From the NCBI GenBank assembly GCA_024282035.1, contig JAMWZR010000010.1:1-64000 (forward strand): a DNA stretch of 64,000 bases, written 5' to 3'. Source of the DNA: Nitrosomonas sp. (GTDB taxonomy: Bacteria; Pseudomonadota; Gammaproteobacteria; Burkholderiales; Nitrosomonadaceae). The position numbers and the translations under genes are program-made. The notes under the pieces were generated by a model. It made no database searches and was not told the origin of the DNA. It worked only from the letters and a program-made list of their open reading frames with translations. Positions 62,601 through 64,000 of this stretch are shown here, piece by piece (the stretch's first letter is position 1; each line of letters starts with the position of its first letter).

Positions 62601-63721
62601 TCAGTTATTCAATGTGGTGATTTTATCGTCCCATATCTCCTTTGCGTCAATTAAAGTTTGCATCGGTGTGCGCCCGCAGCACATCTTTCCTTGGTGAGTT
62701 CGCGTGCTGTTGTAATACCCCATCCAGTCGTCCAGATCGTATTGTAACTCTCCGATGGATTGGTAAATCTTGCGCCGGAATGCCACTTGGTAGAACTCCT
62801 GCAAGATGGTTTTGTGGAAACGCTCGCAACGATGGATTGGTAAATCTTGCGCCGGAATGCCACTTGGTAGAACTCCTGCAAGATGGTTTTGTGGAAACGC
62901 TCGCAAATACCATTGGTCTGCGGATGATTGGCTTTCGTTTTGGAATGTTCAATGTCGTTCAGTGCCAGATAGAGCTGATAATCGTGATTTTCCGGTTTTC
63001 CGCAATATTCGGTACCGCGATCGGTCAAGATACGGATGACACCCATACCTTGCTCAGCGAAGAACGGCAGTACCCGGTCATTGAGCAAATCAGCTGCTGT
63101 GATCGGTGTTTTGGTGGTATAAAGCTTGGCGGCTGCCCACTTGGAATAGGTGTCGACGAAGGTTTGCTGATAAATCCGCCCCACACCCTTCAAAGTGCCG
63201 ACATAAAAGGTATCCTGGCTCCCGAGATACCCAGGATGAGCCGTTTCGATCTCACCATGTGCCACATCATCGTCTTGTTTCCTCTCCAGTGCCTGCACCT
63301 GTGCCTCGGTCAGCACCGTCCCGGTCTCAGCAACATGCTTTTCCAAGGCTGACAAACGTTTTTTGAACGACTCCAGATTTTGGCGCAACCACACCGAACG
63401 AACACCTGACGGGGAAACGAAGATTCCACGCTTACGTAGTTCGTTAGAAACTCGAACTTGGCCAAAAGCCGGTTGCTCCAGGGCAAAAGCGGTAATCGCC
63501 GCCTCCGTCGCCTCTTCTACACGGTTCTTAATGTTGGGCTTGCGCCGGTTTGCATCAATCAGGGCATCAACACCACCTGCTTCTAATGCTGTCTGATAGC
63601 GATAGAAAGTATCGCGAGAAAAACCCATCACCTTGCAGGCGCGGGATATATTACCAAGCTCGGCTGCTAGATTAAGCAGACCAATCTTGTGTTTGATAAC
63701 ATTCTGTTGAACACTATTCAT
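62601..63721 (-). pseudogene. IS481-family transposase broken by a 77-bp tandem duplication
   Basis: The start MNSVQQNVIKHKIGLLNLAA, then RACKVMGFSRDTFYRYQTAL is a helix-turn-helix part; the DDE core has SQDTFYVGTLKG, RILTDRGTEYC and NGICERFHKTI. At 62753-62906 a 77-bp segment is exactly repeated, shifting the frame after the catalytic Glu region. Removing one copy leaves 1044 bp, exactly 348 codons ending GYYNSTRTHQGKM... and DDKITTLNN, the family C terminus. AAAGGAG precedes the ATG. Inactive now unless the duplication is lost. Confidence 0.9.
62753..62906. repeat. Perfect 77-bp tandem duplication
   Basis: Bases 62753-62829 and 62830-62906 are identical over all 77 positions, beginning CGATGGATTGG and ending GCTCGCAA. 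Both copies code for the same transposase segment (CERFHKTILQEFYQVAF on the minus strand), but 77 is not a multiple of three. Confidence 0.97.
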
Positions 63722-64000
63722 GGGATTACTCCTTTATGCTTTCGCATTTAGTTGATAAAGATTCGCACCTCTATCAAACCGGGTAATCCCACCCTTTGGC
63801 AAGAACTACTGTCTGATCAAATCTGAACTACTACACTTTATGTATCGTGTTGATTATTTCTTAGTTGGCGTATCGTTTCGGAACGTAAATTGTATTTATT
63901 GAATTGAAAAAGCCACTGCCTCCGGCATTTGAATTGCCCCCAAGAAATTGGACATTTAAAAATTAGCAAACTGCGTTGCAAACTGTGACCTTTAGTCCAC
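63722..64000. other. Non-coding right end with possible further insertion-sequence end
   Basis: After the transposase leader and the right end of the element there is no gene. Near 63,930-63,960 the sequence TTGCCCCCAAGAAATTGGACA resembles ends of IS3-type elements by eye, so another element may start at the window edge. This is weak. Confidence 0.25.

Larger units (their letters stand above)
62588..63829 (-). mobile_element. IS481-family-like insertion sequence (ends approximate)
   Basis: An element of about 1.24 kb with one transposase gene. TGTTAGATCAAATTCAG at the left (62588-62604) and CTGATCAAATCTGAACT at the right (63813-63829) are an imperfect inverted match, so the ends are likely near them. 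No clear target duplication was found. The transposase is disrupted. Confidence 0.6.

Overview
The window reads as a chromosomal segment of a Gram-negative betaproteobacterium, most likely an ammonia oxidiser of the Nitrosomonadaceae (Nitrosomonas-like). This is inferred from the gene mix: exosortase-A-associated acyl-CoA ligase, PLP decarboxylase and acyltransferase genes, a PEP-CTERM protein, an Mla/Pqi-type lipid transport operon, squalene/hopanoid genes, an alpha-carbonic anhydrase and an IS481-type element. No 16S rRNA or nitrification gene is present to prove it.

Layout. 1-8.8 kb: end of an iron alcohol dehydrogenase, a secreted GH38-like glycosidase, a dienelactone hydrolase, a GlcG-like secreted protein, tmk-holB, ampD and a DASS anion transporter. 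9.2-11.2 kb: a two-gene module of an OLD/ABC-like ATPase and a putative PD-(D/E)XK nuclease, AT-richer than its surroundings; this is the best candidate for an undescribed (defence-like) system. 11.3-25.5 kb: housekeeping genes (yeaD, purT, queG, tsaE, amiC), a four-gene lipid-transport operon whose permease carries a STAS domain, lptM-lysA, squalene synthase and hpnA, and a membrane-anchored MutS-like ATPase. 25.6-29.8 kb: a MacAB-like exporter with a separate ATPase and two permeases. 29.9-38.7 kb: two minus-strand groups. One runs acyltransferase, PstS-like protein, porin, GGDEF/EAL protein; the other runs acyl-CoA ligase, decarboxylase. Together they tie exosortase-linked chemistry to c-di-GMP signalling. 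38.9-40.8 kb: gltX with tRNA-Ala, tRNA-Glu and tRNA-Ser.

40.8-50.5 kb is an accessory stretch: parD with a shortened parE, a cluster of 9-bp iteron-like repeats, a HAF-repeat PEP-CTERM protein, an array of broken Rhs tips with candidate immunity genes, unrecognised small proteins, and an AraC regulator beside a glycosyltransferase. 50.7-60.2 kb returns to ordinary genes (carbonic anhydrase, GNAT, SirB-like, CopD-like, SpoIIAA-like, EamA transporter, Rieske oxygenase, a lipoprotein, priA, a YdcH-like protein). 60.4-64 kb holds a chemoreceptor and an IS481-type element whose transposase is broken by a perfect 77-bp tandem duplication.

Functional links: the envelope is a common theme (hopanoids, lipid transport, peptidoglycan amidases, exosortase export, porin). 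The c-di-GMP enzyme and the exosortase-associated acyltransferase lie in one apparent operon, which suggests coordinated control of extracellular polymer or surface protein. Start codons were chosen from ribosome-binding sites, gene overlaps and family starts. Functional names rest on motifs read by eye, not on database searches.
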